From positions 1 to 43,877 of the forward strand of contig CABUPZ010000016.1 of NCBI GenBank assembly GCA_902493585.1: a DNA stretch of 43,877 bases. Direction: 5' to 3'. Of the stretch, positions 25,975 to 34,859 are shown piece by piece. A program made the translations under genes and the position numbers. How positions within the stretch are numbered: the first letter of the stretch is position 1; the number at the start of each line of letters is the position of its first letter. This stretch comes from an uncultured Fusicatenibacter sp. GTDB lineage: Bacteria > Bacillota > Clostridia > Lachnospirales > Lachnospiraceae. The notes beneath the pieces were generated by a model. That model made no database searches. It was given only the letters and a program-made list of their open reading frames with translations, and was not told the origin of the DNA.

Positions 25975-27180
25975 TCAGCCAAAATATTTCTGCATCAGTG
26001 CTTTTTTCAGTATTTCCAGCTTGTCAAGGCTCTTCTGGATTGCCAATTTTGATTTGTCGGTCTGAGCGACGAAGGCGGCAAATTGATCTTGCTGCTCTAT
26101 CGGAGGCATATACACCACAAAAGATTGTACATCTTTTTGATTGATACTGGCTTGATTGACCGCCTTTTTTGCTCGTCTTAAAATTTGCTGATAAATAAAT
26201 TCAGAGCAAAGCAGTTTCGTAATGTAGACCGGATGAAATTTATGTTCATCTACATGTAATCTCATCATATTTGACTCAAAAACCGTATTTTCTACTAAAC
26301 CTTGAATCAAACCGCACTTGCCGAGATATTCAATGCTATTAACTCGATTGATAACAATATCATTTTCATATAGCGAGTATCGCTTCAGCTCTATTTCTGA
26401 ACAAATTAGCCGCTTTAGTGATGAAAGATTCGACACCTTGCCCTCATAAAAACTATCTATTCGGAGAATAGGTATACCTGTTCCATCTGATGTATAATCG
26501 GATTGAGGCTTATACAGCCCATTCTGCGGCTCGATTGTCAAAACTGATCCCAAAATCACTTTTGGCAAGTTATGTGGATTCGTCATTGGATCACCAAACA
26601 TCTCGATAAATCGGGATTTCACCAATTCATCCAGCTTGTCCAGCTGACGGCGGCGTTTGGCAATCAGGTCGCCGACTTTGTCCAGAACCGCCGCAATTTT
26701 GCGCTGTTCGTCAAGAGCCGGAAGTGGGCACTCTTCATTCAGATATAATTTTACTTGCAAATTGCGAATACCAGTGGTCTTATTTTGCAACAAGTCAGTT
26801 CTACCAGAACAATGGAGATTCCACATAAAATAAAATACATATCTTGGGATGGCTATGGCTTGATTTACCCGCATTGCTTGGGTGAAATTGTTGCACAAAT
26901 ATATACTCTCTTCAATGGATTCATCACAAAACACTACCCGTCCAACCGGCGTTTTTTCTGTTCCACCCGATTTTTCTAAGATGATGTCACCACAATGGAG
27001 CCTTTTCTTTTCCACTTTGGATTCGTTGATACTGCGTACCACCACATCATCATAATTGATTCTGCCTTCGGGTGTAAAATTAGTAGTTCTCAATACTTTG
27101 GTACCAGTCTCATTTTCAGTACATTCGCTGCCCCATTCACCAGTGATTTGGATTTCAAAAACATCCCCCAACCTCGCCAT
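25975..27180 (-). CDS. hsdS: Type I restriction-modification specificity subunit, full length
   Basis: About 401 residues with the usual two-domain layout: first target-recognition domain (~1-165), central helical spacer (a stretch from AVLDKVGDLIAKRR to RFIEMFGDP), second recognition domain (~210-345) and C-terminal spacer FAAFVAQTDKSK through LKKALMQKYFG. It sets the DNA sequence recognised by both the methylase and the nuclease complexes. The start at ATG 27180 has GGAGGAG 8 nt upstream and overlaps the hsdM stop by 1 nt; a GTG at 27183 is the alternative. It is followed by the recombinase, and its spacer carries the 31-bp repeat. Confidence 0.93.
   Translation of the reverse strand: MARLGDVFEIQITGEWGSECTENETGTKVLRTTNFTPEGRINYDDVVVRSINESKVEKKRLHCGDIILEKSGGTEKTPVGRVVFCDESIEESIYLCNNFTQAMRVNQAIAIPRYVFYFMWNLHCSGRTDLLQNKTTGIRNLQVKLYLNEECPLPALDEQRKIAAVLDKVGDLIAKRRRQLDKLDELVKSRFIEMFGDPMTNPHNLPKVILGSVLTIEPQNGLYKPQSDYTSDGTGIPILRIDSFYEGKVSNLSSLKRLICSEIELKRYSLYENDIVINRVNSIEYLGKCGLIQGLVENTVFESNMMRLHVDEHKFHPVYITKLLCSEFIYQQILRRAKKAVNQASINQKDVQSFVVYMPPIEQQDQFAAFVAQTDKSKLAIQKSLDKLEILKKALMQKYFG
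26588..26618. repeat. 31-bp perfect direct repeat, copy in full hsdS
   Basis: Same 31 bp and same orientation as 24899-24929, 1.69 kb apart, with the tyrosine recombinase gene between them. A second pair of near-identical stretches (about 39 bp, 2 mismatches) lies at 24388-24426 and 26047-26085 in the C-terminal spacers. Confidence 0.85.
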
Positions 27181-28712
27181 CACAACATCTCCTCCAAGTC
27201 CGCCAGCCCTGCGGTGATCTCCATTTCCAATTCATGCAGGTCAGCCATAATTTGTGCTGTAGACGGATACTCCACAGGTACATACTCCACCTTTTTGTAT
27301 TTATTGATGGACAGGTCATAGTCATTGTCCGCAATTTCCTGTTTCAGCACAAAAAAGCTCTGCTCGGTGCGCTGGCGACTGGCTTCCTTATCGAGATTAT
27401 GAAATCGCTCAATGATGTCTGGAATGTCGTTCTCTGAAATCTCACTGCGCTTGTCATCTAGCGAAAAGCCATCGGCCTTCATGTCGTAGAACCAGACATT
27501 TTCCGTGCCACCCGCGCAGGTCTTGGTGAACACCAGCACTGCCGTGGACACGCCCGCATAGGGCTTGAATACACCGGAGGGCATAGAAATCACTGCGCGC
27601 AGCTGATGATTCTCCACCAGTTCCTTTCGGACGGATTTGTGTGCTTTAGAAGAACCGAACAGCACGCCGTCCGGCACGATGCAGGCGCATTGGCCACCTT
27701 TTTTCAGCATCCGCAGAAATAGCGCCAAGAACAGCAACTCGGTCTTTTTCGTGTTGGTAACAGCTTTCAAATCATCATTGATGCTCTCAGCGTCAATGGT
27801 GCCCTTAAAGGGAGGATTCGCCAGGCAGATAGTATATTTATCGCAGATTTGGTTCTGCTTGGAAACGCTGTCCTGATAATCAATTTCCGGGTGCGTAATC
27901 GAATGGAGCATCAGATTCATTGCCGACAGACGCAACATGGTGCGGTCTGTGTCAAAGCCAGTAAACATAGGGCCGGAAAAATGTTCCCATTGTTCATTTG
28001 TCATGGTATCTTCATAGTGGCTACGGATGTACTCTGCTGAAGCTACCAGAAAGCCTGCCGTTCCGCAGGCCGGATCACAGATGGTATCCTCTGGGGTGGG
28101 CTGTAAAAGTTCTACCATCATTTTGATGATATGCCGGGGAGTACGGAACTGACCGTTTTGACCGGCAGTGGACAGCTTCCCCAGCATATACTCGTACAGA
28201 TCGCCCTGCATATCCAAATCGGAAATGTCGTGCTCATACAGGTCGTCCAAGCCTGTAATGATTTTTTGCAACACCTGGGGTGTGGGAATCAGAAACATGG
28301 CGTCACTCATGTACCGGGCGAAAGCAGTATCTTTTTCCGCATCATTCTCGGTGTTATCTACGATTTCGATCATCTCGCCATGCTCCGTGAAATCAGGCAA
28401 ATGGCCATGCTTCATGTTTTTAATAGCAGGGAACACCCGCTGGGAAATGACATCATAAATGTCACGCGGATCGTTATTTTTGAACTTGCTCCAGCGCATA
28501 GACTGTCCGATAGGGGACTGGGGGAAGATTTTATCCATCTTCTCGCCGCTCATGTTCTCAAATTCTTCTGTTTCCAGTTCTTTTTCATCAAGAGAACGAA
28601 TGAACATCATGTAGGTCAGCTGCTCAATTACGGTCAGAGGATTAGTAATGCCGCCAGCCCAGATGTCCGTCCAGATTTTATCTACTTTATTTTTGATTGC
28701 GCCTGTAATCAT
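27180..28712 (-). CDS. hsdM: Type I DNA methyltransferase, M subunit
   Basis: 510 residues. N-terminal helical HsdM_N domain (about 5-140), then the N6-adenine methylase domain with motif I DPACGTAG (213-220) and catalytic motif IV NPPF (299-302). With HsdS it methylates adenines at the recognition site and forms the core that HsdR joins. The start overlaps the XRE regulator stop by 4 nt and the end overlaps hsdS, so the whole operon is translationally coupled. Confidence 0.96.
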   Translation of the reverse strand: MITGAIKNKVDKIWTDIWAGGITNPLTVIEQLTYMMFIRSLDEKELETEEFENMSGEKMDKIFPQSPIGQSMRWSKFKNNDPRDIYDVISQRVFPAIKNMKHGHLPDFTEHGEMIEIVDNTENDAEKDTAFARYMSDAMFLIPTPQVLQKIITGLDDLYEHDISDLDMQGDLYEYMLGKLSTAGQNGQFRTPRHIIKMMVELLQPTPEDTICDPACGTAGFLVASAEYIRSHYEDTMTNEQWEHFSGPMFTGFDTDRTMLRLSAMNLMLHSITHPEIDYQDSVSKQNQICDKYTICLANPPFKGTIDAESINDDLKAVTNTKKTELLFLALFLRMLKKGGQCACIVPDGVLFGSSKAHKSVRKELVENHQLRAVISMPSGVFKPYAGVSTAVLVFTKTCAGGTENVWFYDMKADGFSLDDKRSEISENDIPDIIERFHNLDKEASRQRTEQSFFVLKQEIADNDYDLSINKYKKVEYVPVEYPSTAQIMADLHELEMEITAGLADLEEML

Positions 28713-28936
28713 GCGTCTTTTCCTCCGTTTTCATTATCAGGAACAAATTCCATAACATCGCCAATATTGCAGTTTAATACTTTGCAGATTTTTTCCATGC
28801 TTTCCATTGAAACAGGCGCACCCTTCCCCAGACGTGCCAGAACATTGGTGCTGATGTTTGCACGGTGCATCATATCGGTTTTACTTAAATCATGATCGAT
28901 CAATCGCTTCCAGAGACGATTATAGCTAATTGCCAT
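28709..28936 (-). CDS. Small XRE/Cro-type regulator of the type I operon
   Basis: 75 residues from ATG 28936, with AGGAGG 6 nt upstream; a longer frame to 28993 has no ribosome site and would overlap the promoter. Single helix-turn-helix of the Cro/CI type (LSKTDMMHRANISTNVLARL). It is first in the hsd operon and overlaps hsdM by 4 nt, the position of a controller protein that limits R-M expression. Autoregulation is inferred. An 8-bp palindrome, AGTATACT, covers the -10 region. Confidence 0.88.
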   Translation of the reverse strand: MAISYNRLWKRLIDHDLSKTDMMHRANISTNVLARLGKGAPVSMESMEKICKVLNCNIGDVMEFVPDNENGGKDA

Positions 28937-28964
28937 CCTGCACCTCCTGATATTTTTCATTTCT

Positions 28965-28993
28965 AGTATACTTGATTTTGCACTAAAAGGCAA
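28965..28993 (-). promoter_or_regulatory. Promoter of the type I restriction-modification operon
   Basis: On the minus strand: -35 TTGCCT (28993-28988), a 17-nt spacer, and -10 TATACT (28970-28965), about 29 nt before the regulator start. The -10 lies within the palindrome AGTATACT, a possible operator. Confidence 0.65.
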
Positions 28994-29030
28994 ATAAAAT
29001 TCACGAAATGGTGAGCCATAAGACTGCGAA

Positions 29031-29059
29031 AAGGGCCTAGGATAAACTCCCAGGCCCTT
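29031..29059 (-). terminator. Terminator of the large serine recombinase gene
   Basis: AAGGGCCT and AGGCCCTT pair with an inner GG/CC, about 10 nt beyond the recombinase stop; TTTTC follows on the minus strand. Confidence 0.7.
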
Positions 29060-29068
29060 GTGTAATAA

Positions 29069-31024
29069 TTATGTCATTTGAAAATGCTTCAATGCCTCCA
29101 TAATCGCCGCCTCTTTTTCCGGTGGACATTGCGGTACTTTGGCATCTTCCTTCTTTGACAAGTTATAATTTTGCCCCACATCCAGCCCGCACTTGCGCTT
29201 TATCTGTGAGATGTAGAGGGAAGACACCTTCAATCCAGAATGCTCCAGCACATACGCTTTGATCTGCTCATAGGTCGCGCCCTTCTGGAAGCCAGACATA
29301 TCTATATCCTCCAACGAGAACTCCACCCGTACTTTCTTCGAGTCGATTTCTCCCTTGGAAAGCAAAACAACCGTCTCGACATTAGAATCATTGTCCAAAC
29401 TAATATTCATATCTTCCTCAATGATGGGAAGCTTGAACTTGATAGATTTCAGCCACTGCCCATTAGGCTGGCGTTCCGGGTAAATCTGGATTTCAGAAAT
29501 TAGAGATTCCATGATCTGCCGCTTTTCCTGTTCGTTCATCACTGCATACAGTTTATCGAAGTAAATCAATACCTTATAGATATTGTCTCCGGTCAGCTTT
29601 TCTGCTTCAATCGACATTTTCTTTGCTCTGGCAGCAATCAGCAGATTCTCTGTATTCTCAATCTTATCATACATCTTGTAAAGACGGTCATCAAGGTCTG
29701 CCTTACACTTGATATAATGTTTATCGTCCGGATCAAGGGAATCTATTTCTTCCATCAACCTTGATTTTGTAGAATAGCTCTGTCGAAGCTGCTTTTCATG
29801 TGCTGCAATTTCCTGTTCGATTACTGAGGTATCTACCTTCATATTGATTTTTTCCTGCATCATAGCAGCGAATTTTGGATTGCTGACCAACTTGGCAATG
29901 ACTTCTGCAACAGCATCATCCAACAGTTCTTCATTGACCTGCTTTTTATAATCACATTTATGTCCACGAGTCATAGTACGATGTTTACAGCCATAGTAAA
30001 AGAAATCCTTGTACTTTGTCCCATCTGCTTTATGTTTGATGCTTTTATTTCCGTACATCCCAGCTCCACAAATCGGACACTTCACAATACCGGACAGCAG
30101 ATGAATCTTATTATCTTTTCCATGATTCACTTTTTCGTATTTTTTCGCCTGTGCCAGTAACTTTACCTGTGCTTCATGCCAGAGTTCTTCCGTTACAATT
30201 CCCTCGTGCAAACCATCGACCAGCAAATAATCATCCTGCTCTACAAGTTTATAATCATTTCTTGTTCCATGAACTTTTTCTGTTCTGCGCCTGCCATAGG
30301 CAATTTTCCCACAATACACAGGATTTTTCAGTATCCTTCTAATCAAGGAAGCATCGAATAGCGGGTTCTTTCCGTTTTGTCGTTGGATTTTATGGATACC
30401 ATGATTTTCAAGATACTTTGCCAGCCCATTTGCTCCCATATCGGTATGCACATACTGGTCAAAAATCACACGGATTGCTTCAGCTTCTTCCTCATTGATA
30501 AAGAGCTGCCCTTTTTCCAGACTATACCCATAAGGAGCAAAGCCCCCATTCCATTTACCTTCACGGGCTTTCTGGATTCTTCCCTCCATGGTCTGCACAC
30601 GGATATTTTCACGTTCGATTTCTGCAACTGCTGACAAAACAGAAATCATCAATTTCCCGGCATCCTTGGAAGAATCAATGCCATCCTCTACACAAATCAA
30701 ATTCACACCAAAGTCCTGCATCACCTGCAAAGTGGAAAGAACATCCGCCGCATTTCTTCCAAATCTGGAAAGCTTAAATACCATAACATAGGAGATACCG
30801 TCTTTTCCAGATTTAATATCTTCCATCATCTGATTGAATTGAATTCTGCCTTCAATAGATTTTCCGGATTTACCGGCATCTTCATATTCCCCAACAATCT
30901 CATAATCATTAAATTCGGCAAAGGCTTTCATTCTGGACTTTTGCGCATCCAGAGAATATCCGTCAATCTGCATGGCAGTAGATACTCTCGTATAGATATA
31001 TACCTTTTTCTTTTCTTTTTTCAT
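29069..31024 (-). CDS. Large serine recombinase (site-specific integrase) with an RlmD-like C-terminal tail
   Basis: 651 residues from ATG 31024, with GTGAGGAT upstream; a GTG at 31042 is possible. Domains in order: resolvase catalytic domain (nucleophile Ser15 in YTRVST, about 8-155), recombinase DNA-binding domain (~165-280), zinc ribbon (CPICGAG ... GCKHR ... HKCD) and a coiled coil (~400-480). A C-terminal tail of about 80 residues contains ATYEQIKAYVLEHSGLKVSS and ends CPPEKEAAIMEALKHF. As I recall, a similar tail closes RlmD (23S rRNA uracil-C5 methyltransferase) and other proteins in Lachnospiraceae. It would insert and excise the element by one-step att x att recombination. It is the last gene of the mobilization module. 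Confidence 0.93.
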   Translation of the reverse strand: MKKEKKKVYIYTRVSTAMQIDGYSLDAQKSRMKAFAEFNDYEIVGEYEDAGKSGKSIEGRIQFNQMMEDIKSGKDGISYVMVFKLSRFGRNAADVLSTLQVMQDFGVNLICVEDGIDSSKDAGKLMISVLSAVAEIERENIRVQTMEGRIQKAREGKWNGGFAPYGYSLEKGQLFINEEEAEAIRVIFDQYVHTDMGANGLAKYLENHGIHKIQRQNGKNPLFDASLIRRILKNPVYCGKIAYGRRRTEKVHGTRNDYKLVEQDDYLLVDGLHEGIVTEELWHEAQVKLLAQAKKYEKVNHGKDNKIHLLSGIVKCPICGAGMYGNKSIKHKADGTKYKDFFYYGCKHRTMTRGHKCDYKKQVNEELLDDAVAEVIAKLVSNPKFAAMMQEKINMKVDTSVIEQEIAAHEKQLRQSYSTKSRLMEEIDSLDPDDKHYIKCKADLDDRLYKMYDKIENTENLLIAARAKKMSIEAEKLTGDNIYKVLIYFDKLYAVMNEQEKRQIMESLISEIQIYPERQPNGQWLKSIKFKLPIIEEDMNISLDNDSNVETVVLLSKGEIDSKKVRVEFSLEDIDMSGFQKGATYEQIKAYVLEHSGLKVSSLYISQIKRKCGLDVGQNYNLSKKEDAKVPQCPPEKEAAIMEALKHFQMT

Positions 31025-31128
31025 ATCACTATCCTCACTCACGCCATAGCAATGACACTATTATGTATTCTTACTCTGAACGATTTCTCCAGAGTAAGTT
31101 TGGACATATTTCTCACGTTTATATTGTA

Positions 31129-31305
31129 TCATGCAGCGGTCTTATTTTCAATATCTGCATCATTTGAAATTTTTTGAAAACAGGCACTCTTATCCAGTTT
31201 TTCTATTCTATTTGGATCGGGCAAGTTATCAATGTCCAAATCCGCTGCATACTTCTCAATCAGATTTGCCAATAACTCTGCAAAACCGCTCCATTCATCT
31301 ACCAT
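31129..31305 (-). CDS. Small protein upstream of the serine recombinase
   Basis: 58 residues, too short for most gene callers. ATG 31305 has a strong GGAGG 6 nt upstream. The product is acidic at first (MVDEWSGFAELLANLIEKYA), then mixed, and ends in NKTAA. No known domain is recognised, but short proteins of this kind often precede large serine recombinases in clostridial elements and could be directionality or regulatory factors. It lies about 100 nt before the recombinase gene on the same strand. Confidence 0.7.
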   Translation of the reverse strand: MVDEWSGFAELLANLIEKYAADLDIDNLPDPNRIEKLDKSACFQKISNDADIENKTAA

Positions 31306-31414
31306 AGGCTACCTCCATAGAAAATGCCAGACAAGGGATACTGGCAACGAAGCCCAGCAACGAACCTCGAAAAACCTGTAATCCACCGTCTGGCTTACCA
31401 TTCTCACTTTTCAT
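31295..31414 (-). CDS. Possible 39-residue leader peptide
   Basis: ATG 31414 to TGA 31295, overlapping the start of the 58-residue gene by 11 nt. It has a hydrophobic centre (SLLGFVASIPCLAFSM) and a weak ribosome site. The coding DNA also contains the GCCAGAC/GTCTGGC inverted repeat. It may be a leader whose translation controls the next gene, or chance. Confidence 0.4.
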   Translation of the reverse strand: MKSENGKPDGGLQVFRGSLLGFVASIPCLAFSMEVAYGR

Positions 31415-31452
31415 ATTTTCTTGTAAAATCTTGTTGCTTTCGTTGTCATAGC

Positions 31453-31458
31453 ATTATA
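31453..31458 (-). promoter_or_regulatory. -10 element upstream of the small ORFs and recombinase
   Basis: A perfect TATAAT on the minus strand with no clear -35, about 40 nt before the 39-residue frame. The 166-nt stretch 31415-31580 after the VapE gene holds no other gene I can support. Confidence 0.35.
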
Positions 31459-31580
31459 AAGGGGACGACAGTTCCTAAAACTCCTTAATTTTATGGGCTT
31501 TTATCGTATCTGCATCCCTGTTTTCCCGGCAACAAACCCGGCAACCAAATAGCAATCAACTCCGCAACAAGCCATATAAT

Positions 31581-32987
31581 TCAGGCGATCCACTCCTTTG
31601 GCAGTTCCAGCTGACGGGCTTCTTCCTCGCTCAATTCCACAAATCCATCTTCGTTGCCAGGTGTTTCGTTGCCGGATGACACCCGTTCCCAGCCACGCTG
31701 CCGACCATATCCAGCAAACATCCGTGGATTGGAGAAAGGCTTCCACCCGGTCACCAGCGTGTTCATGATCTCGTTGATGTTGTGCAGCTGCCAGCGTTTC
31801 GGCTCCTCAAAGGTGTGCTCCAACGCTTCCTTGAAAAGCTGTTTGGAACAGACCATAGTACCGGTATAACTTTCCAAAAAGCCAGCAATCATACCGGCTT
31901 CTGTGTCCTCCGGCATAAAATTCTTTTGAACCTCTACCAACTGTCTCTGAATCGACTTGCTGAACTTCATGGAATATTTTCCGCTGCGGTAAATGGTCAT
32001 AGCTTCCGCCCACACCTGTAAGAGATAGGCTCTGGAATCCGCTTCCTTCTCCAAAATGTGAACATCCGCTTCCTCCGGATATACCATGATAGGCAGGAAC
32101 CGGCGGTTCCCAGCTCTGTCCAAAGGCAGAAAGTCCAGTGTATTGGAAGTTCCGCCAAATACGCACTGCCGCAGCCGGTCTTTGGGCTGAGTCTCATAAG
32201 GTGTTCGGTAGGTTTCTTTTTGACGACTGATAAAGGAACGAATCTCTTCAATGCTTTTGGCATTGCTGGTTGCCAGCATTTCCGACATCTCAATGATCCA
32301 GTGTCCTTGCAGCTTAGCAAACACCTTGTCATCATCCAGTTTTTTCAGGTCATCGGAAAACCACTCGTCCCGAATGGCAAGCAAACGGAAAAAGGTGGAT
32401 TTTCCGGCTCCCTGACCGCCTACCAGGCAAAGCATTTCCTCATACTTGGAGCCGGGATGAAATACCCGATGAATGGCTCCCAGCAGGAAGTGCTTCAGCA
32501 TTTCTTCCACATAATCGCTGACCTCCGCCCCCAGGAAATGATGCAGACAGAAACGTATGCGTGGCTGCCCGTCCCACACCAGAGCATTCAGACAATCCTG
32601 TATGGGATGGTAGCAGTTGTCATTTGCCACAATAGACAATGCCGCCAGCATTTTCTTCTCGCTGGTCAATCCGTAGTTCTGCTCGAAATAGAGAAGAAGA
32701 TACTTCACATCTGTATCCGTCAAAGCGCTGGTGGTTCTGCGCCATCCCAGATTGCGGACAATATCCACCCGGTCAGTCAGCAGGTTCAGCCGGATAGCAT
32801 CCCGCAGCAACGGGTCATAGCTGAATACAGTCTGACAGTTTTGAATGGTGTTAGCGGGCTGTCCTTTTTCCGTTGTTGCAAGTTTCTCCCGCACCTCATC
32901 AACACTCATCTCAGGCAGCAAAGCATCGGCGGTCTCCATCATAGCCTGCCGAATGTCTGGCGGCAAACTCTGAAATTCGCTGTTCAA
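31581..32987 (-). CDS. VapE-family (virulence-associated protein E) helicase
   Basis: 468 residues. The central P-loop ATPase of the VapE/SF3-like type has Walker A GGQGAGKST (190-198), followed by WIIEMSEM with the acidic Walker B and the conserved GGTSN arginine-finger region. Such proteins are replicative helicases of phages, plasmids and mobilizable elements, usually paired with a primase. The start is TTG 32987 with GAGGTG 7 nt upstream, overlapping the CHC2 primase gene by 77 bp. It probably replicates the excised element. Confidence 0.9.
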   Translation of the reverse strand: MNSEFQSLPPDIRQAMMETADALLPEMSVDEVREKLATTEKGQPANTIQNCQTVFSYDPLLRDAIRLNLLTDRVDIVRNLGWRRTTSALTDTDVKYLLLYFEQNYGLTSEKKMLAALSIVANDNCYHPIQDCLNALVWDGQPRIRFCLHHFLGAEVSDYVEEMLKHFLLGAIHRVFHPGSKYEEMLCLVGGQGAGKSTFFRLLAIRDEWFSDDLKKLDDDKVFAKLQGHWIIEMSEMLATSNAKSIEEIRSFISRQKETYRTPYETQPKDRLRQCVFGGTSNTLDFLPLDRAGNRRFLPIMVYPEEADVHILEKEADSRAYLLQVWAEAMTIYRSGKYSMKFSKSIQRQLVEVQKNFMPEDTEAGMIAGFLESYTGTMVCSKQLFKEALEHTFEEPKRWQLHNINEIMNTLVTGWKPFSNPRMFAGYGRQRGWERVSSGNETPGNEDGFVELSEEEARQLELPKEWIA

Positions 32988-33543
32988 TTTTTCTCACCTC
33001 TTTTCCATGCTCCGCAATTAACGCCGCCCGTTCCACAATGCTGCCGGTCAGCAGAATATCCAGCAGATATTCTATATAGGATTGTTGCTGTAAGGCTTCC
33101 ACAAAGAATGGGTGCAAGGTATCTTCCGGCTGTTTGGGAGCATATTCTGTTTTCCAATGTTCCAGTAAATGCAGATAGTCACACAATACCCGAAAACATT
33201 TCTGTTCTGCCTGATGGTATCGCTGTTCTTCACGGATTTTCATCCTGACCGACTTCCTGTCTGGCGGATCATGTCCTCCGGCATCGAAACCGACAGAGAA
33301 ATCTTCTGCCAGCTTCAAAGCCGCTTCCTTACTGCTCAGGTCAAATAGGCGAGAAGTAAAGTCAATCACATCTCCGTCCGCTTGACAGCCAAAGCAGTGG
33401 AAACGCCGGTCAACCTTCATGCTGGGATTCTTATCATCATGGAAAGGGCAGCGTGCCATTCCGTTCCGGCTGACCGGAATGCCATAAAATACCGCAGCGC
33501 TTCTGGTGGTTACATTCTGCTTAACTGCTTCAAATACATTCAA
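32911..33543 (-). CDS. CHC2 zinc-finger primase N-terminal-type protein
   Basis: 210 residues from TTG 33543, which has GGAGG 8 nt upstream; the frame also runs to GTG 33552, but that codon overlaps the ribosome site. The zinc ligands Cys32, His35, Cys50 and Cys53 form the CHC2 finger (CPFHDDKNPS ... FHCFGCQADG). The catalytic TOPRIM part of a full DnaG is missing, and the C-terminal half is helical and unrecognised. Together with the overlapping VapE helicase it forms a split primase-helicase for element replication. Confidence 0.9.
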   Translation of the reverse strand: MNVFEAVKQNVTTRSAAVFYGIPVSRNGMARCPFHDDKNPSMKVDRRFHCFGCQADGDVIDFTSRLFDLSSKEAALKLAEDFSVGFDAGGHDPPDRKSVRMKIREEQRYHQAEQKCFRVLCDYLHLLEHWKTEYAPKQPEDTLHPFFVEALQQQSYIEYLLDILLTGSIVERAALIAEHGKEVRKIEQRISEFAARHSAGYDGDRRCFAA

Positions 33544-33600
33544 AAATTCCACCTCCAGACATAATAAAAGACACCCAATTTCGTTCTAAAATCAGATGCC

Positions 33601-34830
33601 TTACAACTCCATATCCCGTTTTTTCTGTTGCTGCTTTTTCCTGTTTTCTTCCCGCCGGGCGCTGTCCTGTTTGGACTGGTTCAGAAAAGCGATAATGGAT
33701 TCTTTTGCCTTTTTCTGAATCTGTTCCTTGCCTGCCTGTTTAACCTCCGGCTGCATCAGTTTCTTCTGAATTTTCGTCATCGCAGACTGCATAGCGTTTT
33801 TGATTTTCACGATGATACCATCCATCCGGGCGGCAGCATATTCCCGTTCCTTCTGCGGGGCTTTTCGCTCCGGTGAAAGCACCCAATTCTTTGCTTCCTC
33901 CACCAACCGAATATCTTCTTTATGCGTTTCCTGACGGACAGTATCGGTCACGACTTCCACCGCCTTGTCATAGGCAATATCGGAAACCTCACCCACCAAA
34001 GCTTCCACATCCTCGATTTTGAGTGTCAGTTCCTCCAGCTTCTGTTCCTGCTGGACAAGTTTTTCTTTCTGTTTCATCAGGATATAATCCTGTTTTTCCC
34101 GATACGCCCGACCACCATAGGACGGTTCCTGTTCCAGATGAATCCCATGCTTACGGCTAATGTCAAAGAGAAGTGTTCGGCAAACCGCATCAAAGACCTG
34201 TTTGCGATTGTTGTTCTTACCTTTTGGTTTGGTTGGATCGGGCAACTCAAATCCCAACTTCTCCAATGCCTTTTCCTGCTGGGGACAAAGTTCCCCATAC
34301 CGATTTTCACAGTCAAACACATGACGTTCATGGATGTGGGGCGTGCCCTCGTCCAGATGCAGCGCCCAATCCAAAATGTGGATATTGGAACCAAATCGTT
34401 TTTCAAATTCCTCATAAAATTCACTGACAATAAGAGCCAGTGTTTCCGGCGGGGCAGATTCCTCTATCGTCCCAATCTGATAGATACTTTCCTCCGGACA
34501 GGTCTTATTGCTTTTCAGCAAATCTTCCACGGTGCGATTGCGCTCGGTGTGCCGTGTTTTTTCATTTCGGGCGTTCTGAGCATCCACGTGGTCGGCGGAA
34601 TGCTCGTAGTAATACATCCATTCAATTTCTTCAAAGCTGAAATCCGTCTGTTCCGGATTTTCCCGGAATTTGTGGATGCTAAATCCCCGGTAGCAATCCC
34701 AGTACACGTTTTGCTGTACACGTTCAGCGTCAATGTGTTCACTGTTTTCCACATCAAACCGGCGGTCATTATGCCGGGGATTATATGTTCCATGCTTGCC
34801 GGAACGTCCGTTGTGCCGTGTCAGTTTCAA
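33601..34830 (-). CDS. MobV-family relaxase (plasmid mobilization protein)
   Basis: 409 residues from TTG 34830, with GGAGGG 6 nt upstream; a TTG at 34854 lies before that site. The metal-binding relaxase motif HLDEGTPHIH (about residues 158-167) is intact. The N-terminal region (KLTRHNGRSGKHGTYNPRHN) resembles other element-encoded Mob proteins. The C-terminal half is a long, charged coiled coil ending in a Lys/Gln-rich tail. It nicks oriT and pilots the strand into a recipient, using another element's transfer machinery, since no type IV secretion genes are visible. It heads the Mob - primase - VapE - recombinase gene order. Confidence 0.85.
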   Translation of the reverse strand: MKLTRHNGRSGKHGTYNPRHNDRRFDVENSEHIDAERVQQNVYWDCYRGFSIHKFRENPEQTDFSFEEIEWMYYYEHSADHVDAQNARNEKTRHTERNRTVEDLLKSNKTCPEESIYQIGTIEESAPPETLALIVSEFYEEFEKRFGSNIHILDWALHLDEGTPHIHERHVFDCENRYGELCPQQEKALEKLGFELPDPTKPKGKNNNRKQVFDAVCRTLLFDISRKHGIHLEQEPSYGGRAYREKQDYILMKQKEKLVQQEQKLEELTLKIEDVEALVGEVSDIAYDKAVEVVTDTVRQETHKEDIRLVEEAKNWVLSPERKAPQKEREYAAARMDGIIVKIKNAMQSAMTKIQKKLMQPEVKQAGKEQIQKKAKESIIAFLNQSKQDSARREENRKKQQQKKRDMEL

Positions 34831-34859
34831 TTCTTTCCCTCCATTTCCACTCAATTTTC

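Noticed and set aside
31501..31746. 81-residue minus-strand frame overlapping the end of the VapE gene
   Set aside because: It is out of frame with VapE for most of its length and has no ribosome site. A 24-residue internal frame near 31570 is also unsupported.
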